Source: Gracilariopsis chorda (Eukaryota; Rhodophyta; Florideophyceae; Gracilariales; Gracilariaceae). From it: a DNA stretch of 64,000 nucleotides. The DNA is taken from assembly GCA_003194525.1 (NCBI GenBank), contig NBIV01000001.1, positions 744,001-808,000 on the forward strand, given 5' to 3'. Shown piece after piece: positions 31,643-41,885 of the stretch (position 1 is its first letter; the number at the start of each line of letters is the position of its first letter). The notes below the pieces were generated by a model. The model did not search any database. It had not been told where the DNA came from and was given only the letters and a program-made list of their open reading frames with translations. The translations under genes were made by a program, and so were the position numbers.

Positions 31643-33286
31643 ATGGCAATGGATGGTTCTTGGCGCCGAGGCGGTACACCGCAAATGACTTTCACTGATG
31701 CCGATATTGACGCGGCCGAGGAAATGGCGACAAGCGGGTCGTATAGCGAAGTACCAGATATAGTTGGTCAATTTCTGAAATACATGCACCAAACTTTCCT
31801 AGATCGCAATATTGTCGAGCTCCATAACTTGTACGAGCAGGTGTTCCAAAGATTTACCGACCGTTATTACAGGTTAATGAGCTGGCCATCCCCGGAGCAT
31901 GTAGCAGAATACGTTGAAAACGACGCCGTTTTTCTCTTGCTATACAACGAACTGTACTACCGCCATCTTTTTTCAAAGATGATTCCGAGTCTTGCGCAAA
32001 GAGTTGATTCGTGGCAGAACTACTGCAATCTGTTCGAGGGGTTTTTGCAACATGGCATGATTGACCATGACCTGCCTCCCTCATGGCTATGGGATATGAT
32101 TGATGAGTTCATTTATCAATTCGAAAGTTGGTGCCAGTATCGCGCCAAGCTGAAGAGCAAAACCCCAGAAGAGATCCAGTATCTCCGAGAGAATGATCAG
32201 ATTTGGAATGTTCAAACTGTTCTATCGCTTTTAACTTGCTTGGTTCATAAGTCAAACATTATATCTTGGTTGCTTCGTGGCGAACCGAGTGGATCAAACG
32301 ATCCCGATAGTGCCAACTTCGACATCAGTACTCTGCCCGTATACCGGTATATTGGCTACTTCTCGATTATTGGTCTGTTGCGTGTTAACACTTTACTTGG
32401 TGATTACCGTCTTGCACTTATGGTTCTGCAACCATTGGACTTCGATGTATCGACTGCTCTTTTCACACACGTTACCGCCTGCCATGTTTCAATTTACTAT
32501 TATATGGGCTTCTGCTACATTATGCTGCGACGATACGAAGACGCCGTGCGAGTGTTTTCGTCCACAGTTATCCATATAGGACGAATCAAGCACAATCACA
32601 CACGCAGTTACCAATACGAACAGATTAACAAGCGAAACGATCAAATGATGGCGTTGTTAGCTCTGTGCCTCGCAATGCAACCGCAACAAGTAGATGAGAG
32701 CACGATGTCCCTGATGCGCGACAGATCAGGTGAAAGGCTTTCTCGCCTACGCCAGGGCGAACTGCAAGCGTTTGAAGATCTTTTCAACTACGCTTGCCCG
32801 AAATTCATCTCGCCTGCTCCGCCAGACTACGATGCTGCTGAAGATACGAACATGGAAGCTCCACGTTTGCAGACAAAGTTGTACATGCAAGTGGTTCGAT
32901 CTCAACTCCTGTTGCCAGAAGTTCGTTCGTACCTTAAGCTGTATACGACCATTGAAATTGGTAAGCTCGGTGCACTTATGGATGTTGACTCCAGTACATT
33001 CAGAAGCCATCTGCATGCATTGAAGCACAGAAGTTGGACCCTATCTGGAAGCTTTGCAGTTCCCCCTTTGGATGGAGTGTTCTCTACCTCGTCAGACGTT
33101 GGATTTTACATCGAGAGGGACGTTGTTCACATATCAGATACGAAGCAGTCCTCTCGATATGGTGAATACTTTATCGAGAATATTAAGAAACTTGACGATT
33201 TGCACAGTCAGTTAAAACGTAAGATGACTATAGAAAACAGCAAGGGGAATCCTAAGGGCGGACGAAGGACGACTCGGGTTTCATGA
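31643..33286 (+). CDS. translation initiation factor eIF3 subunit L
   Basis: About 547 residues from ATG 31643 (a second ATG follows two codons later). eIF3L is a non-core subunit of the cytoplasmic eIF3 complex, which brings mRNA and initiator tRNA to the 40S subunit. Recognition rests on VPDIVGQFLKYMHQTFLDRN (about 38-57), then YENDAVFLLLYNELYYRHLF (about 92-115), the YNCNLF-like QNYCNLFEGFLQHG, the central TPR-like block (LLRVNTLLGDYRLAL; YYMGFCYIMLRRYEDAVRVF) and the C-terminal PCI-like part (LYTTIEIGKLGALMDVD). Length matches the family (about 520-570). It is convergent with the next gene, with only 38 bp between stops. Confidence 0.95.
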   Translation: MAMDGSWRRGGTPQMTFTDADIDAAEEMATSGSYSEVPDIVGQFLKYMHQTFLDRNIVELHNLYEQVFQRFTDRYYRLMSWPSPEHVAEYVENDAVFLLLYNELYYRHLFSKMIPSLAQRVDSWQNYCNLFEGFLQHGMIDHDLPPSWLWDMIDEFIYQFESWCQYRAKLKSKTPEEIQYLRENDQIWNVQTVLSLLTCLVHKSNIISWLLRGEPSGSNDPDSANFDISTLPVYRYIGYFSIIGLLRVNTLLGDYRLALMVLQPLDFDVSTALFTHVTACHVSIYYYMGFCYIMLRRYEDAVRVFSSTVIHIGRIKHNHTRSYQYEQINKRNDQMMALLALCLAMQPQQVDESTMSLMRDRSGERLSRLRQGELQAFEDLFNYACPKFISPAPPDYDAAEDTNMEAPRLQTKLYMQVVRSQLLLPEVRSYLKLYTTIEIGKLGALMDVDSSTFRSHLHALKHRSWTLSGSFAVPPLDGVFSTSSDVGFYIERDVVHISDTKQSSRYGEYFIENIKKLDDLHSQLKRKMTIENSKGNPKGGRRTTRVS

Positions 33287-33324
33287 ACGAGCATTGAGAT
33301 TATGTCTGAAAGGTTAAATGTTTG

Positions 33325-35313
33325 TTAGTGGGTTTTAGACTTGTAAGATGAAGTCAAAGTGCTGAACCATTGTGTTGTGGTCGACACATCGAAGTTTCGG
33401 ACTGTCTGTCCGATTGATAAATCATCTAGGTATGATGGGCGGAAGCCCGACTTCTTAACAGCCTTGTGATGTAAATAAGCCCCGCACACTAACCCTGATA
33501 TGGCTGACAACACCAAATACACGGCTAGAGCAAAGCTCTTCTTCTGCGCAACGGACAATTTCTTTTCGCTGAGGTCTTCCGCTTCCGCTTTCAAGAGTAT
33601 TTCTTCTGGTAAGGGTTGTTTACACACTTCTTCATGCAGACGATCAGCCATCTCTCTTGATATCTGCGCAAGATGCAGCGTTACGGACTCCACATTCTCA
33701 AGAGACATAGATACGGAAGCTTTTTGCCATTCTGCAACAAGCCCCTTTAAGCCTTTCTCAATCTTTGCTCTGCTAACCGCCATTTGACTGCCCTTGTCAT
33801 GGGGTATCAGGCGACTGTCCAGTCCCTCAAAGTTGAGCAACTCCTTCGATTTCCACGCCGCCACAGACCGTGACCAGTCTATTTCTTGAATCACGATGTT
33901 TCGCTTTGCGATATCCCTCAATATCAAAGGAACTACACCATTCTTCGAACTAATAAATGGAAGACTCTTTTGACCTAAACCGCACAGCAATTCGAGAACT
34001 TCCTTAGTGGCTTCCGAAGTGGTGCTCACATACTCATCTTTATCGTCTCGAAGCCTGTTTTCCGTCATAATAAGAACTTCATTATCAACCACCACTGCGC
34101 GAACTCGCTCACCAGTTTCAAAATGAGTTACCCTTGAGTCGTCTGCAAATGAGAACAAATACATCGGAAAGTGCGCTACGAACGATGAATCAACAAAGTA
34201 CCTATATTGTTCTGATGCATTCCATGTGATACTGTGAACAAGGCTTTCGCTGTCTAGAATCATGTCGAGGCCTTTCATGGAAAAGGCCCGAGACACGGCC
34301 ATGGCCATATTAGCGTTCTCTGTCATATCCAGTTTTTCAATCGATACTGTTACTTCTTTATCTGGGACAGCGTGATTATGAAAGACCGTATTGAGAACTC
34401 GTATGAACTGGTCTTCTGAGAAGGTGGACCCCAACGATTTATTACCTTGGCTATCTCCTGCCACACCAGGCATTCGTCCGATTACGGCGCTGACATCAAT
34501 CAGGCTGAGCTTGAAAGCGAGTCTCGTCTCCGGTGGGAAACGGCGCATCTTCCTAGACGCTGGTGGGGTTAGAAGTTGAGACACTATTCCGTGGAGTTCA
34601 GAGGCATACTCGGGGGGTGCTCCCGACTTTGCCATGAGCAAATCGCCGGCAGTTAAGTATTCTGCTGATTGGAGAAAGAAGGGCTTTGCGCCAACGTCAA
34701 TAACCGCGAAACGGTTTTCACTTGATATCGCAATTGTACCAATAGTACTACCTTCTTCTGCTCGATAGCCGTACTGCGGAGCCACAGACATTGCATTGTA
34801 CATAAGGACGTTATATACTTCCGGATGCTTGCTTGTTTGGAAGTTCACGTTGGACTGTAGTGCTTCCCAAAATCTGTCCGCAACTGCTGTGCCATTCACG
34901 TACATGGAAGGAGTGTTGCCTTGGACTGACGTGAGAATATTATCCAACTGCGAAGCAGTCTTTGCGTCCACAAAATGAATATCATACTCATAAGAGAACT
35001 GAACTACAGAGCATGCGTTGGGATGCAATTTCCCTATCAAGAACGCACTGGTATCATCATCCACTTCGCTGGGTAGCGCTGTGTGCCTCACGAATTTCCG
35101 TAATTGCTGAAGGAAATCTTGTTTGGCGGCGGGTGTCCAGGAAGACTCACGCATGAACAACGGTGGTGCACCTGCATATGTTAGTTTGACATTGATTGGA
35201 ACCGTAACATGCTCTTCTGTTGGCACACATGCGACTTCCTCGGCCAAACACGCTGTCGCAAGAAACCTGAACATCACCAGTAGCATTGTGATTTTGAATC
35301 TACGCAGCGACAT
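33325..35313 (-). CDS. unknown secretory-pathway membrane protein
   Basis: About 662 residues from the ATG at 35313; a longer frame starts at 35409. I do not recognise the family with confidence. The N-terminus (ITMLLVMFRFLATACLAEE) looks like a signal peptide. One hydrophobic segment near the C-terminus (FALAVYLVLSAISGLVCGAY, about 587-606) would anchor the protein with a large luminal or extracellular domain and a short basic cytosolic tail. Several N-x-S/T sites (NGTA, NKSL, NASE) fit glycosylation. The middle contains ordered alpha/beta-like sequence (YNVLMYNAMSVAPQYGYRAE). The layout recalls plant single-pass membrane proteins of unknown function, but that is a guess. PIG-S was considered and not supported. 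Confidence 0.75.
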   Translation of the reverse strand: MSLRRFKITMLLVMFRFLATACLAEEVACVPTEEHVTVPINVKLTYAGAPPLFMRESSWTPAAKQDFLQQLRKFVRHTALPSEVDDDTSAFLIGKLHPNACSVVQFSYEYDIHFVDAKTASQLDNILTSVQGNTPSMYVNGTAVADRFWEALQSNVNFQTSKHPEVYNVLMYNAMSVAPQYGYRAEEGSTIGTIAISSENRFAVIDVGAKPFFLQSAEYLTAGDLLMAKSGAPPEYASELHGIVSQLLTPPASRKMRRFPPETRLAFKLSLIDVSAVIGRMPGVAGDSQGNKSLGSTFSEDQFIRVLNTVFHNHAVPDKEVTVSIEKLDMTENANMAMAVSRAFSMKGLDMILDSESLVHSITWNASEQYRYFVDSSFVAHFPMYLFSFADDSRVTHFETGERVRAVVVDNEVLIMTENRLRDDKDEYVSTTSEATKEVLELLCGLGQKSLPFISSKNGVVPLILRDIAKRNIVIQEIDWSRSVAAWKSKELLNFEGLDSRLIPHDKGSQMAVSRAKIEKGLKGLVAEWQKASVSMSLENVESVTLHLAQISREMADRLHEEVCKQPLPEEILLKAEAEDLSEKKLSVAQKKSFALAVYLVLSAISGLVCGAYLHHKAVKKSGFRPSYLDDLSIGQTVRNFDVSTTTQWFSTLTSSYKSKTH

Positions 35314-36025
35314 CGCTGTTTCCCGCGTAGTCGGGAAGAAAGCGGCCGGGCAGTAAACCAGGAAAGTATGCACTCTCAGAGTAGCGCCCAAAAATTTCTT
35401 CGAAAGCATGATGAAAGTTGTTGAGTTGGATCAAGTAAACTGGTACCGAATAAAAACTGGCTCTTAATCCCTTCAAGGTATTGCTTCTGGTATCACACTG
35501 CTCCGGTAAGTTAGCGGCGAACAAAGCAGTTTGTGGGACAGAAGCCCAATGGATCTGTTATCGTTAAACTTGCTTATCCAAGGAAGTGAGAGCCAGAAGC
35601 AGATGTAACTTGTAACGCGAAGGATATCCTTCCCATGCAGTCCGTGGTTCTGCAGAATGTATCAAAAGCGTTCCTCGCCAGAAGAGGAAAGAAGTCATGC
35701 TGACAAACGACCACCTGCACAGGAACGAGGAGCGCAGAGTGAGACAGAGCACCAAACCGGGTTCACGCAAACATTGGAAACAATTTTTTTTTTGTTTGAA
35801 ATGTATTCGTCCCGACCCTTGGACAGTGTAGTGTGTAAGGTTACCCTTCGTACGTACGGGAAGTACCGTGTACACGGGTGTATCCACAGTACCCGCGTTA
35901 GCCGTCAAGCTTTATAGCGAAGAGTTATTCATGGCACAATCCCTGATGACGGCCCAAGGTGGAGGTACCGAAGGTAAGCATGTCCATTCCAGGATGGAAG
36001 TGAAGGTGTAATACATCCTGGACAC
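35314..36025. other. intergenic, no gene recognised
   Basis: The interval holds the promoter side of the minus-strand membrane-protein gene and then sequence without recognisable coding content. An E2F-like word TTTCCCGCG occurs at 35319-35327, only a few bases from the chosen start and inside the alternative longer frame, so I do not call it regulatory. Confidence 0.45.
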
Positions 36026-36890
36026 CTTCTTCTTCTTCTTTATTTTGGGTTCAATATGTCTGATTACGGCATATTGATAGAGGGTTTTTCCTTTTTATGA
36101 GAAAAACCTCTCTCTCCTAAGAAAGGCTAACACCTTCTGTGGCCACTGGCGGACTATCTCCGCCAAAGTCTTACCTTTTCTCTCTGCTGCGGCAGGAAGC
36201 TCGCGTCTCCTAGAATCTGTCCGCTTAGGACAACGAAGCACACAGTGTTCAGCGCTGTTGGTAGCGTGCGTATTACAGTCACATTGTGATGGTTTCCCTC
36301 CTATGTAGCTTGCAACAGGGTGAAGCTTCGGCGTGTGTCCTACATAGATCTGAGAAAGTATGACTTCTGCTTTCCGCGGCGATATGATGCTTTGTAGTTC
36401 TTCTGGGACATCATTGATCAAAGGCTTGGCTCTAGAGGCAGCCATTATTCGTGTCTTGGCGTCCTCAAAGTAGACCGGTACTCTGAATTGATCTTTCAAA
36501 GGAGTGCTCAAACCTTGCTTTGCAAGGCTATCCACCCGTTCATTCTGCGGAAGGCCGCAATGCCCGGGTATCCAAACGATCTCAACGAAACAGCCTCTTT
36601 TGTCGGTGATGGAACTTAGTACTCGTGAAACAGTTTGTAACGAAGAGGGTTGCTGTCGACGCGAGCTCTGCAATCCATCTACCATACTTCTGGAGTCCGT
36701 TGCCAATCTGATTCGTCCTTTCCATCCTTCTTCACATCTTTGCAAAACCTTTTGAAGCGCGTGTTTTGCAGCGGTGACTTCTGCTGTGAACGAGGACACT
36801 TCCACTCCAGCCGGGAGCGTGGCATGTTCTTGTTCAGGACTGTTCTCGTCCCACGAGATAGTGTAGGCTGCAGCTCCTAGGACACTTTGT
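36026..36890 (-). pseudogene. 3' end of a LINE-type element: RNase H domain and simple-repeat tail
   Basis: The minus-strand frame at about 36890-36095 encodes a type I RNase H of non-LTR retrotransposon style. LGAAAYTISWDENSP leads into FTAEVTAAKHAL (catalytic Glu), LATDSRSMVDGL (Asp) and VWIPGHCGLPQNERVDSLAK (His and last Asp), with a C-terminal C/H-rich knuckle (CDCNTHATNSAEHC). The first catalytic Asp expected before LGAA is not seen. The endonuclease and reverse transcriptase that should precede it are absent, as in a 5'-truncated LINE insertion. Past the stop, a short 3' UTR ends in an AAG repeat (plus-strand CTT run at 36026-36040), like LINE simple-repeat tails. Confidence 0.8.
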
Positions 36891-37851
36891 CGAGGATAAG
36901 CAAACAGCGAAAACCTTCGTCGACCCTTGGTTGGCTATTATTGTATTATTTATCCTCCGCACATTCACTCGCATTCTACAAAACAACAGCACAACTGCAA
37001 ACTGAAGATCACCGGGGCTTCCCCTTTCATTGCGGATCATAGCATTCTATTTCTCAGTCATGATGCTTATCAGACACGACAAAAATATACCTAACGTTTG
37101 ATCAACCGGTTCAAAACAAAACAGTCACCTATTTTCAGCGAATAGAAGAATTCCCGTTGTACACACACACATTCTTCTTCTTTATTACGAGCGCTAGGTG
37201 CCTCATTACGACTTCGGTTGGACTCCGTGGATTCCTATCTGAGACCCGGGGGGGATGTTCCGAGGAGCAGGTGCCAAATTCGCTCTTCAGAGTCCTCAGT
37301 CCGATGGTGACCTTCTACCAACTCTACCCGTGGTATGTTAGATATCAGAAATTAGTACTCACATTCATAAGCTCACCAGTGCTGGAGAACGGAATCTTCC
37401 TCTCCGATATATGAGGATAACTCGTGCATAAACGCCAGGCAGCATTCCATCAGACCATGAAACGTTTTTATCTCGAGAGAATGATATGCGCAGCATTTGT
37501 CGAAACGTAGCAGCCTTGTCAAACATTTATTTGTTCTCAGATGCTCTCGTAGAGAGTATCTCTGTGCGGTATGATTGCGTGATTGCGTTACACTCGTCTT
37601 GATGGACTTGCAGTACTCGTTGGAATGCAGTGTTCTGATGTGTGTGTGTTTGTTTGTGTGTTGACCCACGTAGAAGGTGCAAAAGCGCGCACTTTTGGGC
37701 AAGCGAGAGAGCTCGAGTTTCATGTCTCGCATCATCCTTGTTAGTTTTCGGCATTCCCTTGTAGAGCCAGACAGTCTATGAAGTTCTCTAACACACCAAC
37801 TCACCGAAAAGTGACTTCTACGCCCATTTTCTGTCACTACTGATCGCTTTA
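36891..37851. other. intergenic, possible second LINE tail
   Basis: No gene is recognised. A CTT run followed by TTATTACG at 37172-37190 resembles the end of the LINE fragment at 36026-36042 and may be the tail of another short copy. The right part is the promoter and leader of the kinase gene. Confidence 0.4.
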
Positions 37852-40212
37852 ATGAAATCCGGGAATCCGGCAAAGGTTGGGAAGTATGTTATTCACGAGA
37901 AGTTGGGCGCTGGAGGGTTTGGAGTGGTTAGGAAGGCCATTGATGAAACCACAGGAGAAGCTGTGGCAATCAAGATATTGGACAAGGCAGAGCTTCAGAT
38001 GTACGAAATGACCCAACACGTGAAGAAAGAAATATCGTTGTTGACAACGCTTAACCATCCGCATATTGTGAAAGGAGTTGAAGTGCTTAACTCGAAGACA
38101 AAACTTTTTCTGGTCATGGAGTTCGTGGACGGAGGGGACGTACATTCAGCTCTCTTTCACAAGAAGAAGTTTTCTGAAAGATACACGCGAGTGCTTTTCC
38201 GTGCACTTATGGAGTGTCTGGTCTACTGCCATTCAAAGGGAGTTTATCACAGGGATCTAAAACTGGAGAATTTGCTTATGACGTCCTCGGGCCAACTTAA
38301 AGTCTGCGACTTTGGACTGGCTTCTGTTAGAGAACTTCACAGCAGCAAAGCAGAACTCTGTCAGACCAAAGTAGGTACTGAAGATTTTAGTTGCCCAGAA
38401 ATAATGCAGTCTCTGCCGTATAGTGGAGAAAAAGCCGACATGTGGAGCAGCGGTGTGATACTTTACACGCTATTGGCCGGGTTCTATCCGTTCGGAGGTC
38501 GGACTCCAGGAGAAGTAACCCAAAGAATCATTGACTGCAAACTGAGCATTCCACGTCACTTTTCGAGAGAAGTGAAGAATTTACTCAAGAACCTTCTCGT
38601 CAAGAATGGGAAACAGCGCTTTTCGGCCTTAGAAGTTCTAAATTCTGAATGGATGCAACCGAGCTACACACAACATTTGGTCCTCCCCAATCAAAGCCTT
38701 AGGAACTATTCTTCAAGCTCCCGTCACTCTTCTCCACGATCTCGGGAATCTGCTTCAACAACGTATTCTCAAAGCAGTTTTGATGAAGAGAAGAAATCAA
38801 GAGGAAAACTTCGACTACCTAGCTTTGTTCCAGTGCGAAGATCTACGATCATCGTGACTCGGCTCTTTCGCAGTGCAAACAATGGCGCTTTGAGTCCAGT
38901 ATCAGAGAAAAAGGATGAAATTCTTTCCTTCGTTCTCTACGAATCTCTGGGTCGAGCAAGAATCCCGAATTTCATTAGAATCTTGGATGCTATGAAGAAT
39001 TCAAACAACGGGATAAAAGTTCAAGATCGGAAGTGGAGATTCTCTAGCTTCCCGTCATGCTTTGTAGGATCAGAGGCTGTGCTTTGGATATGTAACTATC
39101 TCTCATGCTCTACTGAAGAAGCTATTGAGCTAGGCCAGAGCTTTCATGAAGCAGGAGCTTTTCATCATGTCTGCAGGGATCATTCGTTCAAGAACGAGCA
39201 CTTGTACTATCGGTGGCATTCGGATGACCCAGCGAATGCCTTTCTGTTGAACGGACGATACGCGCATCGCGCTTTGTATGCGCGAAACCCGGAGAAGATT
39301 GCGTACAATTTATTAACAGAGCTTCTGAATGTTTGCAGATATCACCAGCAGCTTCACGATTATAGACAGATTGACATGTTGGGAATTCAGAAGGATTTGC
39401 GATTCAGTAGTTTTGCTAACGCCGTTGTGGAGTTACAGACTGCTGAACTGCAAATGATGCAAACTGACGAACAAAAGATTTCTTTTCTTGTTAACCTTCA
39501 CAATATGTTCTGGATCCATGCTCGTATAATGATCGGGGACTTCGAAGAAATGAGCTTTGATAGACTAAGAAAAACAGCGGAGAGTCTGGAGTACATAATT
39601 GGGGGCTGCCGAGTCTCACTTGGGGACGTGAAGGGTTTCATATTTCCTAACGAGGAAAGCAAGGGACAATCGGGATCAACAAAAGGGCAGGGCCATGCTG
39701 TTTACCAGCATGGCACCATGTCTCCAACGAGAGGTATTAATCGAGCGATAACATGGATTACTGCGACACATGGCGCAAATGATGTTCGTTGTTTGCTTCC
39801 CCAGAAGGTACACCCTTTGGTGTGCTTCTTGCTTAGCGATTCTTCTCCTCAATCACCACTTATACGTCCCATTTCCGCCAATGATATAGCAGAGGAGTCA
39901 CTATTTAAAGCGGCAGGACAGTACCTGGATGAAGTGCTTGAGGTCGACGTAGATTTCTGTTCAATTCGATACCCTTCGAAAGTTGGAGAGTACCGGGCGC
40001 GAATAGGTATTGAAAACGATCAGGAGTTGGTGTGCGATTTTGCCAATCTTGCAATTGGATTTGAGGTGCAATATCCACTCCAGCAAGTCAAAGAGCTTGT
40101 ACGACTCGACGCCAGCTGCCTATCGGTTACGGAAATTAGTGACGACTCTTTGCCATTTTCTAGATCTTTGTTTGCCCCCAGTATAGCAAGTGAGTCCTCC
40201 ATCAGCAGTTGA
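37852..40212 (+). CDS. serine/threonine kinase fused to DEP and DUF547 domains
   Basis: A single 786-residue exon. The N-terminal kinase (about 11-272) is of the CAMK/SnRK3 type: glycine loop GAGGFG (19-24), Lys41 in VAIK, HRDLKLEN (133-140) and DFG (153-155), with the PE(I) and WSSGVILYTLLAG blocks. The activation segment reads GTEDFSCPE. A Ser-rich linker (about 285-345) follows. A DEP domain (about 378-462; KWRFSSFPSCFVGSEAVLWI) usually binds membranes or GPCR complexes. A DUF547 domain (about 500-735; FSSFANAVVELQTAEL, then KISFLVNLHNMFWIHARI) completes the protein. DEP plus DUF547 occurs in plants and protists; fusion to a kinase is a combination I do not know. Function is presumably membrane-linked signalling. 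Confidence 0.9.
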   Translation: MKSGNPAKVGKYVIHEKLGAGGFGVVRKAIDETTGEAVAIKILDKAELQMYEMTQHVKKEISLLTTLNHPHIVKGVEVLNSKTKLFLVMEFVDGGDVHSALFHKKKFSERYTRVLFRALMECLVYCHSKGVYHRDLKLENLLMTSSGQLKVCDFGLASVRELHSSKAELCQTKVGTEDFSCPEIMQSLPYSGEKADMWSSGVILYTLLAGFYPFGGRTPGEVTQRIIDCKLSIPRHFSREVKNLLKNLLVKNGKQRFSALEVLNSEWMQPSYTQHLVLPNQSLRNYSSSSRHSSPRSRESASTTYSQSSFDEEKKSRGKLRLPSFVPVRRSTIIVTRLFRSANNGALSPVSEKKDEILSFVLYESLGRARIPNFIRILDAMKNSNNGIKVQDRKWRFSSFPSCFVGSEAVLWICNYLSCSTEEAIELGQSFHEAGAFHHVCRDHSFKNEHLYYRWHSDDPANAFLLNGRYAHRALYARNPEKIAYNLLTELLNVCRYHQQLHDYRQIDMLGIQKDLRFSSFANAVVELQTAELQMMQTDEQKISFLVNLHNMFWIHARIMIGDFEEMSFDRLRKTAESLEYIIGGCRVSLGDVKGFIFPNEESKGQSGSTKGQGHAVYQHGTMSPTRGINRAITWITATHGANDVRCLLPQKVHPLVCFLLSDSSPQSPLIRPISANDIAEESLFKAAGQYLDEVLEVDVDFCSIRYPSKVGEYRARIGIENDQELVCDFANLAIGFEVQYPLQQVKELVRLDASCLSVTEISDDSLPFSRSLFAPSIASESSISS

Positions 40213-41098
40213 GTATATTTTGGTTCTGGAAAAAGGCAATGGAATAGGGCCAGAAGTGAGCATGGTGTACTACAGTTTGCGGTACAGTGTTCTAACTGTT
40301 TCTGGAATGCCCTAGAAGATGAATCAATTTGCAGTACGTAGGATGCCTTCACTGCATTGGTATGTACGACAGACCAGGCACTGGTGATAAAGTATGGCAA
40401 TACGCTTCCCCCTGACAACCGTGCCCCTGATAGGATATGCCATTGACATAGCTCGTTAGCGCTGATAGCTGATTTCATTACATCATTCGATAGGTCATAT
40501 AAAGGGCGTAGTGATCGCAAATTAAACTAGCGTACCCGTAAAAGAGAGAGAGAGAGAGAGTGATCGTCGCTTTTCGTTGCGAAATCGTTGTTCTCCATTA
40601 CTTTCTGGAAAGTCTGGGACTTGATTGACATACTAAATTGAAAATTACATGTCATACATCCGGGTACCGTTATGACGGTAAAGGGCTGTAAGGATGAACC
40701 TTTCCTTGCTGCAGATACGTGCTTCGATGCAAATTTCATTCCAATTGCCCCTGTTGAGGAAGGCTCCCGAAGATGTAGATATATGTTGCTGAGGGCTTGC
40801 ATAAGCACTCTTGGCACCAAAAGTGGTCTGAAAAACGGCGCTTCAATTAAAACTGATTTGTTAGAGAATATCACAGGCAAACTTATTGTTTGGTGTCGGT
40901 TCTCTAGATCTCTTCGTCGCACAAGGGTGAAGAGTTAGGCCTCTACCTGAACAAGAACCTTGACACATTCTTGTGACCCGTTTCGAACAGAATCGATTAT
41001 CCTCGTATGAATTGCTTAATCGTGACGAGTGTCTTTGATATATAGGATATTTTGCACTGACTTTCATATTGCATCATCATATCTCCACTTTGATCGGA
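40213..41098. other. intergenic, contains an (AG)n microsatellite
   Basis: No gene is seen. A perfect (AG)9 run lies at 40543-40560. The right end holds the promoter of the small secreted-protein gene. Confidence 0.5.
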
Positions 41099-41761
41099 AT
41101 GAGTGTTCTAGGAAAGCGGGGTCAGAAAAGGTGTATCTTGCTCGTCAGCATGATGCTTCTTTCCGTACACACGGCATTGGTACCAAAACCATCACCAGAC
41201 GCAAATCTAAAGCCAAGGGCCAGACCTGCCAGGATCTCCGATAAGATAGACGGTGTTTGGCGAATTACGAAAGTGCTATCTGTTTTGGGTCCAACGGTAA
41301 CGCTATACTTGTACAATAAGTTCTACAACTTATGCGAGAAGCACGGTCCAATAATGAGTGCCCGAATTCAGGCTGCAATGAGAGCATTAGAATCGGACAG
41401 CGATTCTGGAATGGCAACCGGTCGACTTCGCTCAATTTCGCAATCGAAGAGACACAAGGAAAACCCGTACGTCTTGAAAATAGCAAACGAAGTGATTCGC
41501 ATCACTAACGTGAGGCTCAGAGAAAAAGCAGTCGTTTCCAGAATTCAAATGGATGACGATCAATACGAACTGAGTCGAAGACATGCCGCTTCAGATGTGA
41601 CTAGAATAACTAGTAGGGTGTTGGAAGATGTTCTGAGCAATGGCTCTGGGACAATCCTAAACGAAAACGAGAAGGCGGCAGTACGTGCGATGATCAAAGG
41701 CTCAATAACTCAACACCACATGGACCGTTCACGGCATGGGAATTTTCTTCGTGTAGCATGA
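41099..41761 (+). CDS. unknown small protein with predicted signal peptide
   Basis: 220 residues from the ATG at 41099. I do not recognise the family. The N-terminus (GQKRCILLVSMMLLSVHTAL) has the basic-hydrophobic-small pattern of a signal peptide or organelle transit leader. The mature part is basic and helical, with an aromatic patch (VTLYLYNKFYNLCEKHG), an Asp/Ser run and a C-terminal half of alternating charged helix. No catalytic motif or transmembrane segment is visible in it. Its stop lies 124 bp from the stop of the convergent Der gene. Coding status rests on frame length and a plausible start only. Confidence 0.6.
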   Translation: MSVLGKRGQKRCILLVSMMLLSVHTALVPKPSPDANLKPRARPARISDKIDGVWRITKVLSVLGPTVTLYLYNKFYNLCEKHGPIMSARIQAAMRALESDSDSGMATGRLRSISQSKRHKENPYVLKIANEVIRITNVRLREKAVVSRIQMDDDQYELSRRHAASDVTRITSRVLEDVLSNGSGTILNENEKAAVRAMIKGSITQHHMDRSRHGNFLRVA

Positions 41762-41885
41762 GAGCTCCTTCTACAGCGATTTATCGATCAGCAGAAAATG
41801 ATGCAATCACAATCCTGCGCTGGTGAGCACGAAAAAACGATGGAAACCTGAGAAGCTAACCTGCACGACGACAACATGTGTAAGA

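Noticed and set aside
35319-35327. TTTCCCGCG as an E2F site for the membrane-protein gene
   Set aside because: It matches the consensus but lies only a few bases from the start and inside an alternative coding extension. One such word is expected by chance in 64 kb.
33325-35409. PIG-S (GPI transamidase subunit) for the unknown membrane protein
   Set aside because: The topology is loosely similar, but the conserved PIG-S blocks I know are not present.
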